In this document: piece by piece, positions 54,194 to 62,850 of the stretch
Layout of the letters: every line of letters starts with the position of its first letter
Numbering within the stretch: the first letter of the stretch is position 1
Assembly (NCBI GenBank): GCA_964441245.1
Contig: CAYTVR010000003.1
Span: 1 to 64,000, forward strand
Source: JALZUU01 sp964441245
GTDB lineage: Bacteria > Bacteroidota > Bacteroidia > Chitinophagales > Saprospiraceae
DNA: 64,000 nucleotides
Direction: 5' to 3'
Notes under the pieces: generated by a model
The model's input: only the letters and a program-made list of their open reading frames with translations
Told to the model about the DNA's origin: nothing
The model's database searches: none
Program-made: the position numbers and the translations under genes

Positions 54194-54979
54194 ATGGAAA
54201 AATTTCTTTCCGCAACCAAATGTTTGGGACAAAAAGAAGTCCAAAAATATTTGAAAGCACAACTCAACGAGCAAGAACGATTTAGAGTAGAAAATCATCT
54301 ACTTGAATGTCCCCTTTGCTCCGATGCCGTAGATGGATTGGCTAATCATTATAATTTTGATGAAGATATCGAATTAGAGCAAATTCAAGCATTGATTCCA
54401 AATACAAACTCTTCCAATTCCACCACTAATATTCGTACACTTCCTAGTCGACGATTTTCTTTTAGCCGAATAGCAGCGGCTGCCATCGTGTTGTTATTAC
54501 CGCTTGCAGGATTGATGTATTGGCAATCGGGAAATAATCCTCAATTGGCCAAAGTCTTTAAACCAATCCAAAACAATACAGTACTCGCAGATTTACGCGC
54601 AAGCGAGGACATCGATTTCCAAAACCCTATTCTACAAAAAGGAATGGCGGCTTATGATTTGAAAGATTATCAACAAAGTTTAGAATATTATCAATTGGCT
54701 TTAACTGAAGAACCAGAGAACACCGTTGCGGTTTTCTTTTCTGGAGTTGTTTCACTTGAACTGGGAAAAACAAAAGAAGCCATTCCTTTACTTACCTCTA
54801 GTAGACTCAATGATGAACGACTTTATGAGCAATCTACTTGGTACCTTGTCATGGCTCATTTGGCGTTAAACCAAAAAGAAAAAGCTCAGTTACTTTTAAA
54901 CGATTTAGTGAAAAATAAGAACGGAATTTACTATTTAAAAGCCGTAGAAAAAAAGAAGAAATTAAAGTCGGAAAAATAA
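54194..54979 (+). CDS. Candidate anti-sigma factor: ZAS domain, one helix, periplasmic TPR
   Basis: 261 residues. The N-terminal about 75 residues hold the zinc anti-sigma signature His-x3-Cys-x2-Cys in NHLLECPLCSDAVDGL near residue 33. One membrane helix lies at about 93-112 (IAAAAIVLLLPLAGLMYW). The rest (about 150-258) is a TPR domain (GMAAYDLKDYQQSLEYYQLAL) on the far side. It would hold the upstream sigma factor at the membrane and release it on a signal sensed by the TPR part; this role is inferred from the motif and position. The 102-base gap lets it have its own promoter. Confidence 0.82.
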   Translation: MEKFLSATKCLGQKEVQKYLKAQLNEQERFRVENHLLECPLCSDAVDGLANHYNFDEDIELEQIQALIPNTNSSNSTTNIRTLPSRRFSFSRIAAAAIVLLLPLAGLMYWQSGNNPQLAKVFKPIQNNTVLADLRASEDIDFQNPILQKGMAAYDLKDYQQSLEYYQLALTEEPENTVAVFFSGVVSLELGKTKEAIPLLTSSRLNDERLYEQSTWYLVMAHLALNQKEKAQLLLNDLVKNKNGIYYLKAVEKKKKLKSEK

Positions 54980-55000
54980 TTGAACATACGAATTTTGTAT

Positions 55001-55049
55001 GATTGAATGTTTTTTTTAAGCAAAATTGCGATAAAAGGAACATTCAATC
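55001..55049. repeat. TGAATGGCC-family hairpin repeat, diverged copy 6
   Basis: GATTGAATGTT (55001-55011) and AACATTCAATC (55039-55049) are perfect complements. The GGCC core of the other copies is lost but the flanking ATTGAAT words remain. It lies in the gap between two convergent genes. Confidence 0.55.
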
Positions 55050-55055
55050 TCTCTC

Positions 55056-56243
55056 TTACCTAAGCATATTGCCTTCTTTTCCGAACCATCGGATACAGAC
55101 TAAAATACTCATTCCTGCGAAAGCAAAAAGCGACACAAATACCACCGCGAGCAAAGCATAATCTATCGTTCCTGCAATAATCTCTCGACTGGCTAAAGCG
55201 ACATTGAGTACTGGAATCATTGCGGTTAATATATTCAGTTTGATACTTGGCATCGTTCCAATAACCAAGGGCAAAATGACCAAAATCATCAAAGGTTGAA
55301 TTAAGCTTTGTGCTTCTTTAAACGATCTTGCATAAATCGAAATCGGAATCAAGATGCCTACAAAAAAGGTCGTCATTGGTAAAATCATGGATAAGACCAA
55401 AAACAAAGCCATTGGATGCAAAAATTGAGCAACCATGTTGGTAACGACAGCGGGGATATCTGAGTTAACCTTTAATGCTAAAAACAAACCTACAATTGTC
55501 AATAATCCAGAAAGGGTTCCAGCCAAAATGATCACTAGCATTTTACCTAACAAAATATGCAATCGGCTTGCGGGGACCGTTAAGATCGTTTCTATAGTTC
55601 CTCGTTCTTTTTCACCTGTAAACAAGTCAATCGCAGGATACATGGCTCCTATCAATGCAAATAAAACGAAAAAATACGGCAGCATACCACCAGCCATTTT
55701 ACCAATCGATTCTCTTTTGCTATAAACATTTGCGGATGTAATTTGAGTGGGTTTTATCGTCGATCTACTCGCACCTAAAGAGTCCAATCGATCCAAAAGG
55801 ATTTCATTATGATAACGCTCAATGGTTTTCGCTAGACGAGTAAAAACAATCGTATCGCTTGTCGCATTATAATGAATTTCTAAGGCACCCGTTTGTCCAT
55901 TTTGGATGGCTTGGTCAAATGTTGGATCTATCTCCAATGCCAAATCAATACTATCCTCTTTGATCAATTGCGCATAATCATCTGGATCAATATTTTTAAT
56001 GAGCGTCAGGTCTCTTCGACGATTGAATCTTTTCATCAGTTCTGCTCCATTTCCATTGTCGTTGATGGCTATCTTTAAGTTTTTAAACTGAGCAGTTGTT
56101 GACTGTGAACTAGAAATTTTTGTCATGACCATAATCATCAAAGGAGCCAACAATAATGGGAATATAATCATGGCAAAAAGCGTCCGTCGATCTCTGAGTA
56201 ATTCCTTCAGTTCTTTTTTAAAAATGGTCAAAATATAATACAT
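55056..56243 (-). CDS. ABC-2 type transporter permease (NatB-like)
   Basis: 395 residues. The opening FKKELKELLRDRRTLFAMIIFPLLLAPLMIM is the usual ABC-2 first helix, followed by an extracytoplasmic domain of about 150 residues and five or six C-terminal helices with LFTGEKERGTIETILTVPASR near residue 210, the conserved coupling region. This layout matches NatB, which with an ATPase exports sodium or other small solutes, but other ABC-2 exporters share it. No ATP-binding subunit is encoded next to it. Single gene, convergent with the ZAS-TPR gene. Confidence 0.85.
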   Translation of the reverse strand: MYYILTIFKKELKELLRDRRTLFAMIIFPLLLAPLMIMVMTKISSSQSTTAQFKNLKIAINDNGNGAELMKRFNRRRDLTLIKNIDPDDYAQLIKEDSIDLALEIDPTFDQAIQNGQTGALEIHYNATSDTIVFTRLAKTIERYHNEILLDRLDSLGASRSTIKPTQITSANVYSKRESIGKMAGGMLPYFFVLFALIGAMYPAIDLFTGEKERGTIETILTVPASRLHILLGKMLVIILAGTLSGLLTIVGLFLALKVNSDIPAVVTNMVAQFLHPMALFLVLSMILPMTTFFVGILIPISIYARSFKEAQSLIQPLMILVILPLVIGTMPSIKLNILTAMIPVLNVALASREIIAGTIDYALLAVVFVSLFAFAGMSILVCIRWFGKEGNMLR

Positions 56244-56446
56244 CTGATCTTGCTTTTAGAGATGGTTCTTTTCTTTTTAGGTCTTCGCCTAAACGGTTAT
56301 AGAGACTTTGATAGAAGTAATATTACGAAAAAGTAGATAAATAAATTAGAGTTTATTTTTTGATGAATGAATAGAGCAAGAAGATCGATCGAAAGTTATT
56401 GATAACCATAAAGTTTATCATTGGACCGTAGGAGTTCAATGGATTT

Positions 56447-57793
56447 TTATTCTCTATTCATTCGATAAGTATAGGCTACGCTCAACTCTGTGAAATCCGC
56501 TTGTCCAAAATTAGCATTAATATGAAAACCAATATTGACGTTGTGAGTTGGCTTTTTATTGGTATTGATAAAATAATAATTGAGTCCTAATCTTTGTGAG
56601 AGTATCGTTTTTAAAACACGCTCCACGTTGCTCTGTTTCTCAAAACGACGATATTGTTCTTGATAAAATGGTTTAAATAAATTGATGCCCAATTCAGCAT
56701 CTAAACTAAAATGCCCCATTAAAAATTCACTGCCGAAAAACAGATTAATATTCGAGGCATTCCAAGTGGGTTGATCATCAAATTCTGCTAAAGCATTCTC
56801 AATAATAAAGTCATGAAAATGATCATAATATCGATAAGTTAAACCTAAACGTAATTTGATAAAATTTTTTACAATTTTGCCCGCAGAGGCACTAAAAATA
56901 TGAATGAATTTTTTCGGCCCACCGACCGGACCACTCGGACCTCCCAATTCATGTATCCCCAAGCCCATTCTAAATTTCAAAAAAAATTCTTTTCTTTCTG
57001 GAATAGCTAATGCTTCATCTTTTGCTAGAGCAAAACTCCAATCTACAGGCTGTTTGTAAAATTGCGCAGCAATACTCAACATCGCTGAATTGATGCCGTA
57101 GTTAGGCAACTCCGTGTGACCATTCGATCCATGTAACCAACCAGTCCCCACTTTTAATCGCATTTTGGGTCGCACCAAAATATCTCGATAAACGAACATT
57201 TTAAAAGCCCAAGTATAAGGTGAACTAATAGATTCATTGCCAGGGTTCGTATTAATGTCAAATGTTTTGGTAAAAAAAGAAGCCCCCAATCCAAATTTGA
57301 AATGCCAGGCAGGTCGATCTAATTTAGGCGTATGAAAAATCACATAAGGAATGATGCTAATACCATAACCAAAAACATCTTTATTCCCAAAATCAGAAAT
57401 AGAAATGGAGGTGCCTGTAAAAGGTCTTTTGTAAAAGGAAGCCCAGGGATTATTCGGAGAATTATTATAATTCCCAATATTAAAGAAAAAGGTTTTTTGT
57501 AAACTACTTGATGGATATTTAGGATATACTGGCAACAATTTTCCTAACATGACTTCCGTTTCAATATGAAATGGATTGTCTTTTAAAGGAATGTTGAGAT
57601 CATTATTCGTTTGTCCTATAGTTTCTAAAGAGCAACTTACTAGACAGAGGAATAAAATTATCAAATAAAGCTTGTCTTTGACTCGATTGAAAGACTTGAA
57701 ACGTTTTTTTTTAGCGTTAAAAAAAGCAAATACCATAAAAAGGGTAATTAAAGCATGGAGTAAAAAAATATTTGACAAATGATAAAAATACAT
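56447..57793 (-). CDS. PagL-like acyloxyacyl hydrolase / lipid A 3-O-deacylase
   Basis: 448 residues. The beta-rich body and the block WLHGSNGHTELPNYGINS (about residues 222-239) match the His/Ser active-site region of PagL-type barrel enzymes that trim a fatty acid from lipid A in the outer membrane. The C-terminus (ELSVAYTYRMNRE) is less typical. The N-terminus is odd: two hydrophobic stretches (about 8-26 and 43-55, the latter ending in a lipobox-like LCLVSC) come before the barrel, so the true start may lie further in, although no ATG is available there. Confidence 0.72.
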   Translation of the reverse strand: MYFYHLSNIFLLHALITLFMVFAFFNAKKKRFKSFNRVKDKLYLIILFLCLVSCSLETIGQTNNDLNIPLKDNPFHIETEVMLGKLLPVYPKYPSSSLQKTFFFNIGNYNNSPNNPWASFYKRPFTGTSISISDFGNKDVFGYGISIIPYVIFHTPKLDRPAWHFKFGLGASFFTKTFDINTNPGNESISSPYTWAFKMFVYRDILVRPKMRLKVGTGWLHGSNGHTELPNYGINSAMLSIAAQFYKQPVDWSFALAKDEALAIPERKEFFLKFRMGLGIHELGGPSGPVGGPKKFIHIFSASAGKIVKNFIKLRLGLTYRYYDHFHDFIIENALAEFDDQPTWNASNINLFFGSEFLMGHFSLDAELGINLFKPFYQEQYRRFEKQSNVERVLKTILSQRLGLNYYFINTNKKPTHNVNIGFHINANFGQADFTELSVAYTYRMNRE

Positions 57794-58159
57794 ATATCTT
57801 TACACTACAATTCCATTAAAACAATGTTTGGTAATGCCTTAAGATTACATTTAGACTATTAATTTTTATTATATTTTATAAAAAAAAATGGTCATATATT
57901 TTGCTAATCAATTCATCTGAATTAGTTTTGCATTAACAAACATAATCATAAAACGTTTTCCTCCCTATTTCCTACAAGATTTAATACTCAATATTCAATT
58001 AATTTTGTCTGAGTGTTAAGATTTTACTATTACAACTGAACAGAGCTTCCTTTATTAATCACGAGAACACAAGACGAATAAAAAAGGAACGACACTTAAT
58101 GGTCCATTAAGTGCTTAGGCTTGCTATGTACTAATAGATAGAATTTTAATCCCTCATAC
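57794..58159. other. Gene-free region with a leader hairpin
   Basis: No gene is supported. A hairpin CACTTAAT-GGTCC-ATTAAGTG (58093-58113) lies about 50 bases before the PD40-OmpA start. TATCTTTA near 57795 is a weak plus-strand box. Confidence 0.4.
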
Positions 58160-59860
58160 ATGATCAAAACTACAACCATGAGAAATCTTTGTAAAGGAAT
58201 ATGCCTTTTTCTTTTAATGATGTTACATTCTTTAGCTTGGGGACAGTTCTTTAAAGTTGAAAAACTCAATGGACATATCAACACGCCATCACATGATGAA
58301 ATCTCTCCTGTAATTAGTAAAGATGGTTCAACCATTTACTTTACACGAGAAGGGTATCCTGTTTTTAATCAAACCTTAATAGAGGAAGGAAAGGACCTTT
58401 CCAAAGTTTACAGCGCAGAAAAATATCAAAATAAATTAGCTGAAATTTATTCTTCCATGGCCGGAAGGAATATTACAAATCCTGCTCGATCTGCCTTCAA
58501 TCAAGACATTTGGGTAGCAGAAACTAGAAAGTCAACATTTGATTTCGTTACTCATCCGCACTATCCGCTCAACAATGCTTTTCCGAATAGTCTATGTGCT
58601 TTACTAGAGCAAGAGCAAGCAGCTATTGTCATCAATCAATTTCCTAAAAAAGGAAATATCAAAAAAGGGTTTTCAATGACTCATAAATTACCTTCTGGAC
58701 AATGGTCCTATCCAGAACCCATATTGATAGATGATATCGAAGATATTGAACCAGATGTTGGTTTGACGATTAGTGATAATGGAGAAGTTTTGATTTTGTC
58801 GATGGATCGAAAAGATGGTTATGGAGGAAATGACCTGTATGTTTCTTTCCGCAAAGGAGCTAAACATTGGGGTGCTCCCATACATTTAGGCCCTGCAGTT
58901 AATTCGGCATATCGAGAAATTACCCCTTCACTTTCAGAAGATGGTCGCACTTTGTTTTACTCCTCCAATCGAAGAGGAGGTAATGGTGGAAGTGATATAT
59001 ATATGGTATATCGTTTAGATGATAGTTGGCAAAACTGGACGGCGCCGATGAAATTTGTTAGTCCAATTAATTCAGCATCCGACGAAAGTCAACCTTTCTT
59101 TGTCTACTCCACAGGTGAATTATTTTTTACGTCTAAGCGAGGGGGTTCTAGTGATATTTATAAAGTAAAAATTGCAGCACCGAAGGCCAATGAAGTAACC
59201 GTCGTTGGAAATATATTGAATGCGGAAGAAAAAAAATTAGAGAAAAGTGCTACAGTCTTACTTCGCTCTACCCAAAGTGGCATTTATCAAGATACTTATG
59301 TCGCAACAGATGGATCTTTCGAAATACAAGTTCCTAAAGGAGAATCTTATCAATTATTGGCTCGAAAGCCAGGTTATCAAAGTCAACGAAAGACGGTCTC
59401 TTTTAAACGGTCTGATCAATACTTTAAGGCTCAGCATGTTAATTTGGCGCTAAAGCCATTAGAAGCAGGTGAAAAAATTGATTTAAATACCATCTATTTC
59501 AAAAAATCTACAGCCGTCATTCTGCCTCAATCATTTCCAGAATTACAATATTTGGGTGAGGTCTTAGAAGAAAATAATCAATTGATCATTTCAATCGAAG
59601 GGCATACAGATAACCAGGGTGGAATAAAAGAACTCAAAACCTTATCCGAAAAGAGGGCGAAAGTGATTAAAAATTTTCTCGTAAGAAAAAAAGGAATTCT
59701 GCCTAATCGAATTAAAATCGCAGGTTTTGGACCAAGCGTTCCTCTAAATAATAATGCAACAGAAACACAACGAAAAAAGAATCGAAGAGTGGAAATTAAA
59801 GTAGTGAAAGTAGACAAAAAGAACCTTGACTCGACTACTACCACCTCTATTAATCGATAA
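58160..59860 (+). CDS. PD40 propeller - carboxypeptidase-regulatory - OmpA protein, paralogue 1
   Basis: 566 residues; an ATG at 58178 is an equally plausible start. After a signal peptide ending MLHSLAWGQ comes a PD40-type propeller (about 40-330, GSTIYFTREGYPVF, GRTLFYSSNRRGGNGGSD, GELFFTSKRGGSSD), a carboxypeptidase regulatory-like beta sandwich (about 340-415) and an OmpA-type peptidoglycan-binding domain (about 430-550, SIEGHTDNQGG and RRVEIKV). Likely outer-membrane associated and bound to the cell wall. Proteins of this plan are numerous in Bacteroidota; PorE-like members act in type IX secretion, but no TPR part is present here. Paralogue 2 follows. Confidence 0.87.
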   Translation: MIKTTTMRNLCKGICLFLLMMLHSLAWGQFFKVEKLNGHINTPSHDEISPVISKDGSTIYFTREGYPVFNQTLIEEGKDLSKVYSAEKYQNKLAEIYSSMAGRNITNPARSAFNQDIWVAETRKSTFDFVTHPHYPLNNAFPNSLCALLEQEQAAIVINQFPKKGNIKKGFSMTHKLPSGQWSYPEPILIDDIEDIEPDVGLTISDNGEVLILSMDRKDGYGGNDLYVSFRKGAKHWGAPIHLGPAVNSAYREITPSLSEDGRTLFYSSNRRGGNGGSDIYMVYRLDDSWQNWTAPMKFVSPINSASDESQPFFVYSTGELFFTSKRGGSSDIYKVKIAAPKANEVTVVGNILNAEEKKLEKSATVLLRSTQSGIYQDTYVATDGSFEIQVPKGESYQLLARKPGYQSQRKTVSFKRSDQYFKAQHVNLALKPLEAGEKIDLNTIYFKKSTAVILPQSFPELQYLGEVLEENNQLIISIEGHTDNQGGIKELKTLSEKRAKVIKNFLVRKKGILPNRIKIAGFGPSVPLNNNATETQRKKNRRVEIKVVKVDKKNLDSTTTTSINR

Positions 59861-59908
59861 TAGGATCAACTTTTTATTTGATCAATCCCTAAGTTTTAGG
59901 GTGAAGAG

Positions 59909-59940
59909 TCCCTGTTTTCATTGAAGACAGGGATTTTTTT
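59909..59940 (+). terminator. Intrinsic terminator after paralogue 1
   Basis: TCCCTGTTTTCA (59909-59920) pairs with TGAAGACAGGGA (59922-59933, one G-U), followed by seven T. Confidence 0.75.
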
Positions 59941-60001
59941 AATCTAAGTTGTTGATATCCTTAGTTTTTCTCCATCACTGTCACATTTTTTTCTTATATT
60001 C

Positions 60002-60033
60002 TTTGTTGAAATTGCAATAACATTCTAACTTTG
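60002..60033 (+). promoter_or_regulatory. Promoter for paralogue 2
   Basis: TTTG (60002-60005), 20 bases, TAACTTTG (60026-60033), a full consensus pair. The leader would be about 145 bases. Confidence 0.7.
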
Positions 60034-60183
60034 TAAACCGTTTATACAGAAGTTATTTAAAAACTTCCTAAGTATTTTGGGGATGACCCAAATGTTATTT
60101 TTCTTCCCTCAGATTGAATCTCAAAGCCCCTTAGAATCCATCTAAGCTATATATCAGCTCAGATATTCAACGCACTTGTTCTT

Positions 60184-61905
60184 ATGAAAAAAATCGCAAC
60201 TATGATAAATGTGAACCCATTCCTTGTCATTTTAGTATTAATTGGCTTTTGTCCTTCAATGGCCGCTCAAGAATACATTATTGAAAAACTAAATACAGGA
60301 ATTAACACCTCCTCGTATGATGAAATTTCTCCAGTGATCAGTTTGGATGGGAAAACAATGTATTTTACTAGAGTTGGATCACCTGACTTTGTAAAAACAT
60401 TGATAGAGGATGGAGTGGATTTATCAGAGAGTTGGGATAGCCAAAAATTCAATAGTTATCTTCGAACGATTTATACCAAAATAGCTCGCAAGACGATTGT
60501 AGATCCTGCTCGTTCGTCCTTCAATCAAGATATTTGGATCGCGCAATCTTTGAGCAATGAATTCGATCAAGTATTGCATCCAGGGTTTCCCCTTAACAAT
60601 GCATTACCTAACAGTGTCAGTGCCTTGACGCCTGCTGGCAATGAACTCATCATTATCAATCGATTCGAAAAAGAGGGAGGAATGAAAAAAGGTTTTTCCT
60701 TAGTTCGAGATCCAGGTGATGGATATTGGTCTTTTCCTGAACCCATTGGAATCGAGGATTATTATAATACAGGATCTGACGTGAGTATGACCATGAGTAG
60801 CGATGGTAGTGTCTTGATTTTGTCTATGGACCGCTACGATTCAAAAGGAAAAAATGATTTATATATTTCGCATAAAATAGGTGCCTACCAATGGAGTAAA
60901 CCCGAAAACATTGGATCAGTCATCAACACCAATTTTCGAGAAACCACCCCTTTTTTGTCGGAAGACAATCAAACTCTTTTCTTCTCTTCTCCTCGAGGTG
61001 GAATCAATTCTAATAATGACATCTACATGGCCAAACGCGATGGTGATGACTGGAAATCGTGGAAACGCCCTCGTCGTTTGATTCAGCCCATCAACTCTTC
61101 TGCAGACGATAGTCAACCTTATTTTAATTCAGCAACAGGTTTTCTTTACTTTACCAGTAAACGTGATGGAACGAGTGATATTTTTAGAGTTAAAATTGCG
61201 CCAGCGATTCCTCGATTTGTAACCATTACCGGTTCTATTCTTGATGGGGAAACGAATAAGCCAATGAAGAATACCAAAGTACTCTCCGGCTCTTCAACGA
61301 ATCGAAATTATCAAAATGTATACGTAGCCAATGATGGAACCTTTAGAATTTCTGTTCCCAAAGGTGTTGAATTTACCTTGCTTGCAGAAAAACCAGGTTA
61401 TATTGGGAAAGAAGAAAAAGTAAGTTTTAGAAAAGATTATGTTTATTTTAAAGAACACCAAATTAATCTTTCACTCACACCAATTGAAGAAGGAACTAAG
61501 CTGGAATTAGATCCTATTTATTTTCTCCAATCCAAAGCAGTTATCAAACAATCCTCTCATCCTGTTTTAAATAAATTAGCTGAATTTCTAAATGCCAACT
61601 TTAATGTCACGATCAGAATTGAAGGACATACGGATAATCAAGGAGAAAAAGATGCTTTACAAAAACTTTCTGAAGAGCGAGCGGAAGCTGTTAAAAAATA
61701 TTTAGTCTATCAAAAGCGCATCAATCCTTTACGAATCGAAACCATAGGAAAAGGAGACACCGAAGGTTTGACCGATAATTCCTCGGATCAAAAACGAATT
61801 CAAAATCGTAGAGTAGAAGTTTTTGTAATCGATGTTCATCAACCAACCGAACAAGATCCATCTGTCAATACCACTGATGAGAACGCGAGTAATCAAGAAG
61901 AGTAA
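60184..61905 (+). CDS. PD40 propeller - carboxypeptidase-regulatory - OmpA protein, paralogue 2
   Basis: 573 residues. Signal peptide to MAAQ (about residue 29), then the same modules as paralogue 1: propeller (GKTMYFTRVGSPDF, NQTLFFSSPRGGINSNND, GFLYFTSKRDGTSD), regulatory-like sandwich (about 345-420) and OmpA domain (about 435-555, RIEGHTDNQGEKD, RRVEVFV), plus a Thr/Asn/Glu tail. About half the residues match paralogue 1 over the whole length, so this is an old tandem duplication. It has its own promoter and a terminator lies between the two, which allows separate control. Confidence 0.87.
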   Translation: MKKIATMINVNPFLVILVLIGFCPSMAAQEYIIEKLNTGINTSSYDEISPVISLDGKTMYFTRVGSPDFVKTLIEDGVDLSESWDSQKFNSYLRTIYTKIARKTIVDPARSSFNQDIWIAQSLSNEFDQVLHPGFPLNNALPNSVSALTPAGNELIIINRFEKEGGMKKGFSLVRDPGDGYWSFPEPIGIEDYYNTGSDVSMTMSSDGSVLILSMDRYDSKGKNDLYISHKIGAYQWSKPENIGSVINTNFRETTPFLSEDNQTLFFSSPRGGINSNNDIYMAKRDGDDWKSWKRPRRLIQPINSSADDSQPYFNSATGFLYFTSKRDGTSDIFRVKIAPAIPRFVTITGSILDGETNKPMKNTKVLSGSSTNRNYQNVYVANDGTFRISVPKGVEFTLLAEKPGYIGKEEKVSFRKDYVYFKEHQINLSLTPIEEGTKLELDPIYFLQSKAVIKQSSHPVLNKLAEFLNANFNVTIRIEGHTDNQGEKDALQKLSEERAEAVKKYLVYQKRINPLRIETIGKGDTEGLTDNSSDQKRIQNRRVEVFVIDVHQPTEQDPSVNTTDENASNQEE

Positions 61906-61983
61906 AAAATTGTAGATGCTTAGCTATCGAAACGAATTACTTTGTTTACCTTGCGGAAAAATTCTTCCAAAGCAAATATTTTT

Positions 61984-62652
61984 ATGCCGGCATTAAGATT
62001 GATCGCTCATTTATTTTCGATTGTTTTTCATCCTTTGATGATGCTGACTTATATGTTGGTTTTGCTGTTATTGGTTAATCCTTATCTTTTTGGCGTCAAT
62101 AATGTTCTGGACGGCCACTTTCTCATTTTATTGATTTTTCTGTCTACCTTCTTTATTCCGATGGTTGCCATATTGATGATGCGTTTTTTGGGACTGATCC
62201 AAAGTTTTCAAATGAGGGACAAGAAAGAAAGAATTGGGCCATATATCAGCACAGGAATTTTCTACCTTTGGATGTTCCGTAATTTATTAGACAATCCAGA
62301 TATTCCATTAGCCTATAAAGTTTTTGTATTAGGTGCGACCATTGCTTTATTCACCGCATTCATCATCAATCTTGTTTCAAAAATCAGCATGCATGCCGTT
62401 GGAATGGGCGGTTTAATTGGTATGACGGTGATTACCATGTTGCTGTTTAGTTATGACTACTTTACGATCAGCACCACCTTTTTAGGAACAATTCAAGTAA
62501 GTATGACGGCTTTATTGATGTTGGTGATTCTCCTTTCTGGAATAGTTTGTACCGCTAGATTGCTCCTTAATGCACATGATTTACAAGATATTTATGGTGG
62601 AATCATAGTCGGATTTGCGACACAGTTTATTGCCCTACAATTTATGTTATAG
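61984..62652 (+). CDS. PAP2-like integral membrane protein
   Basis: 222 residues from the ATG at 61984 (a TTG 42 bases upstream is less likely). Six or so membrane helices. RDKKERIGPY near residue 79, SMHAVGMGGLIG near 135 and ARLLLNAHDLQDIYGGIIVG near 191 line up, loosely, with the three phosphatase motifs of the PAP2 superfamily (KxxxxxxRP, PSGH, SRxxxxxHxxxD). Several key residues differ from consensus, so catalysis is uncertain. If active it would dephosphorylate a lipid phosphate. It precedes kmo by about 200 bases. Confidence 0.68.
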   Translation: MPALRLIAHLFSIVFHPLMMLTYMLVLLLLVNPYLFGVNNVLDGHFLILLIFLSTFFIPMVAILMMRFLGLIQSFQMRDKKERIGPYISTGIFYLWMFRNLLDNPDIPLAYKVFVLGATIALFTAFIINLVSKISMHAVGMGGLIGMTVITMLLFSYDYFTISTTFLGTIQVSMTALLMLVILLSGIVCTARLLLNAHDLQDIYGGIIVGFATQFIALQFML

Positions 62653-62850
62653 TCTATTTTTCGATTCCACATCTCTTCTTTTCACTTTCATAAAACGATT
62701 TTCTTTTTTGTTTGTTAGAACGGGAATACCCCTTGCTATTCTGGGCGAAATAAAATATAGTACAAGAATCAAGATCGTCGAAAAGCGAATCAAAAAGTCC
62801 TTGTTGGATAGCTTAAAAAATTACTGTAAATTCGACCTTAATTTATTACA

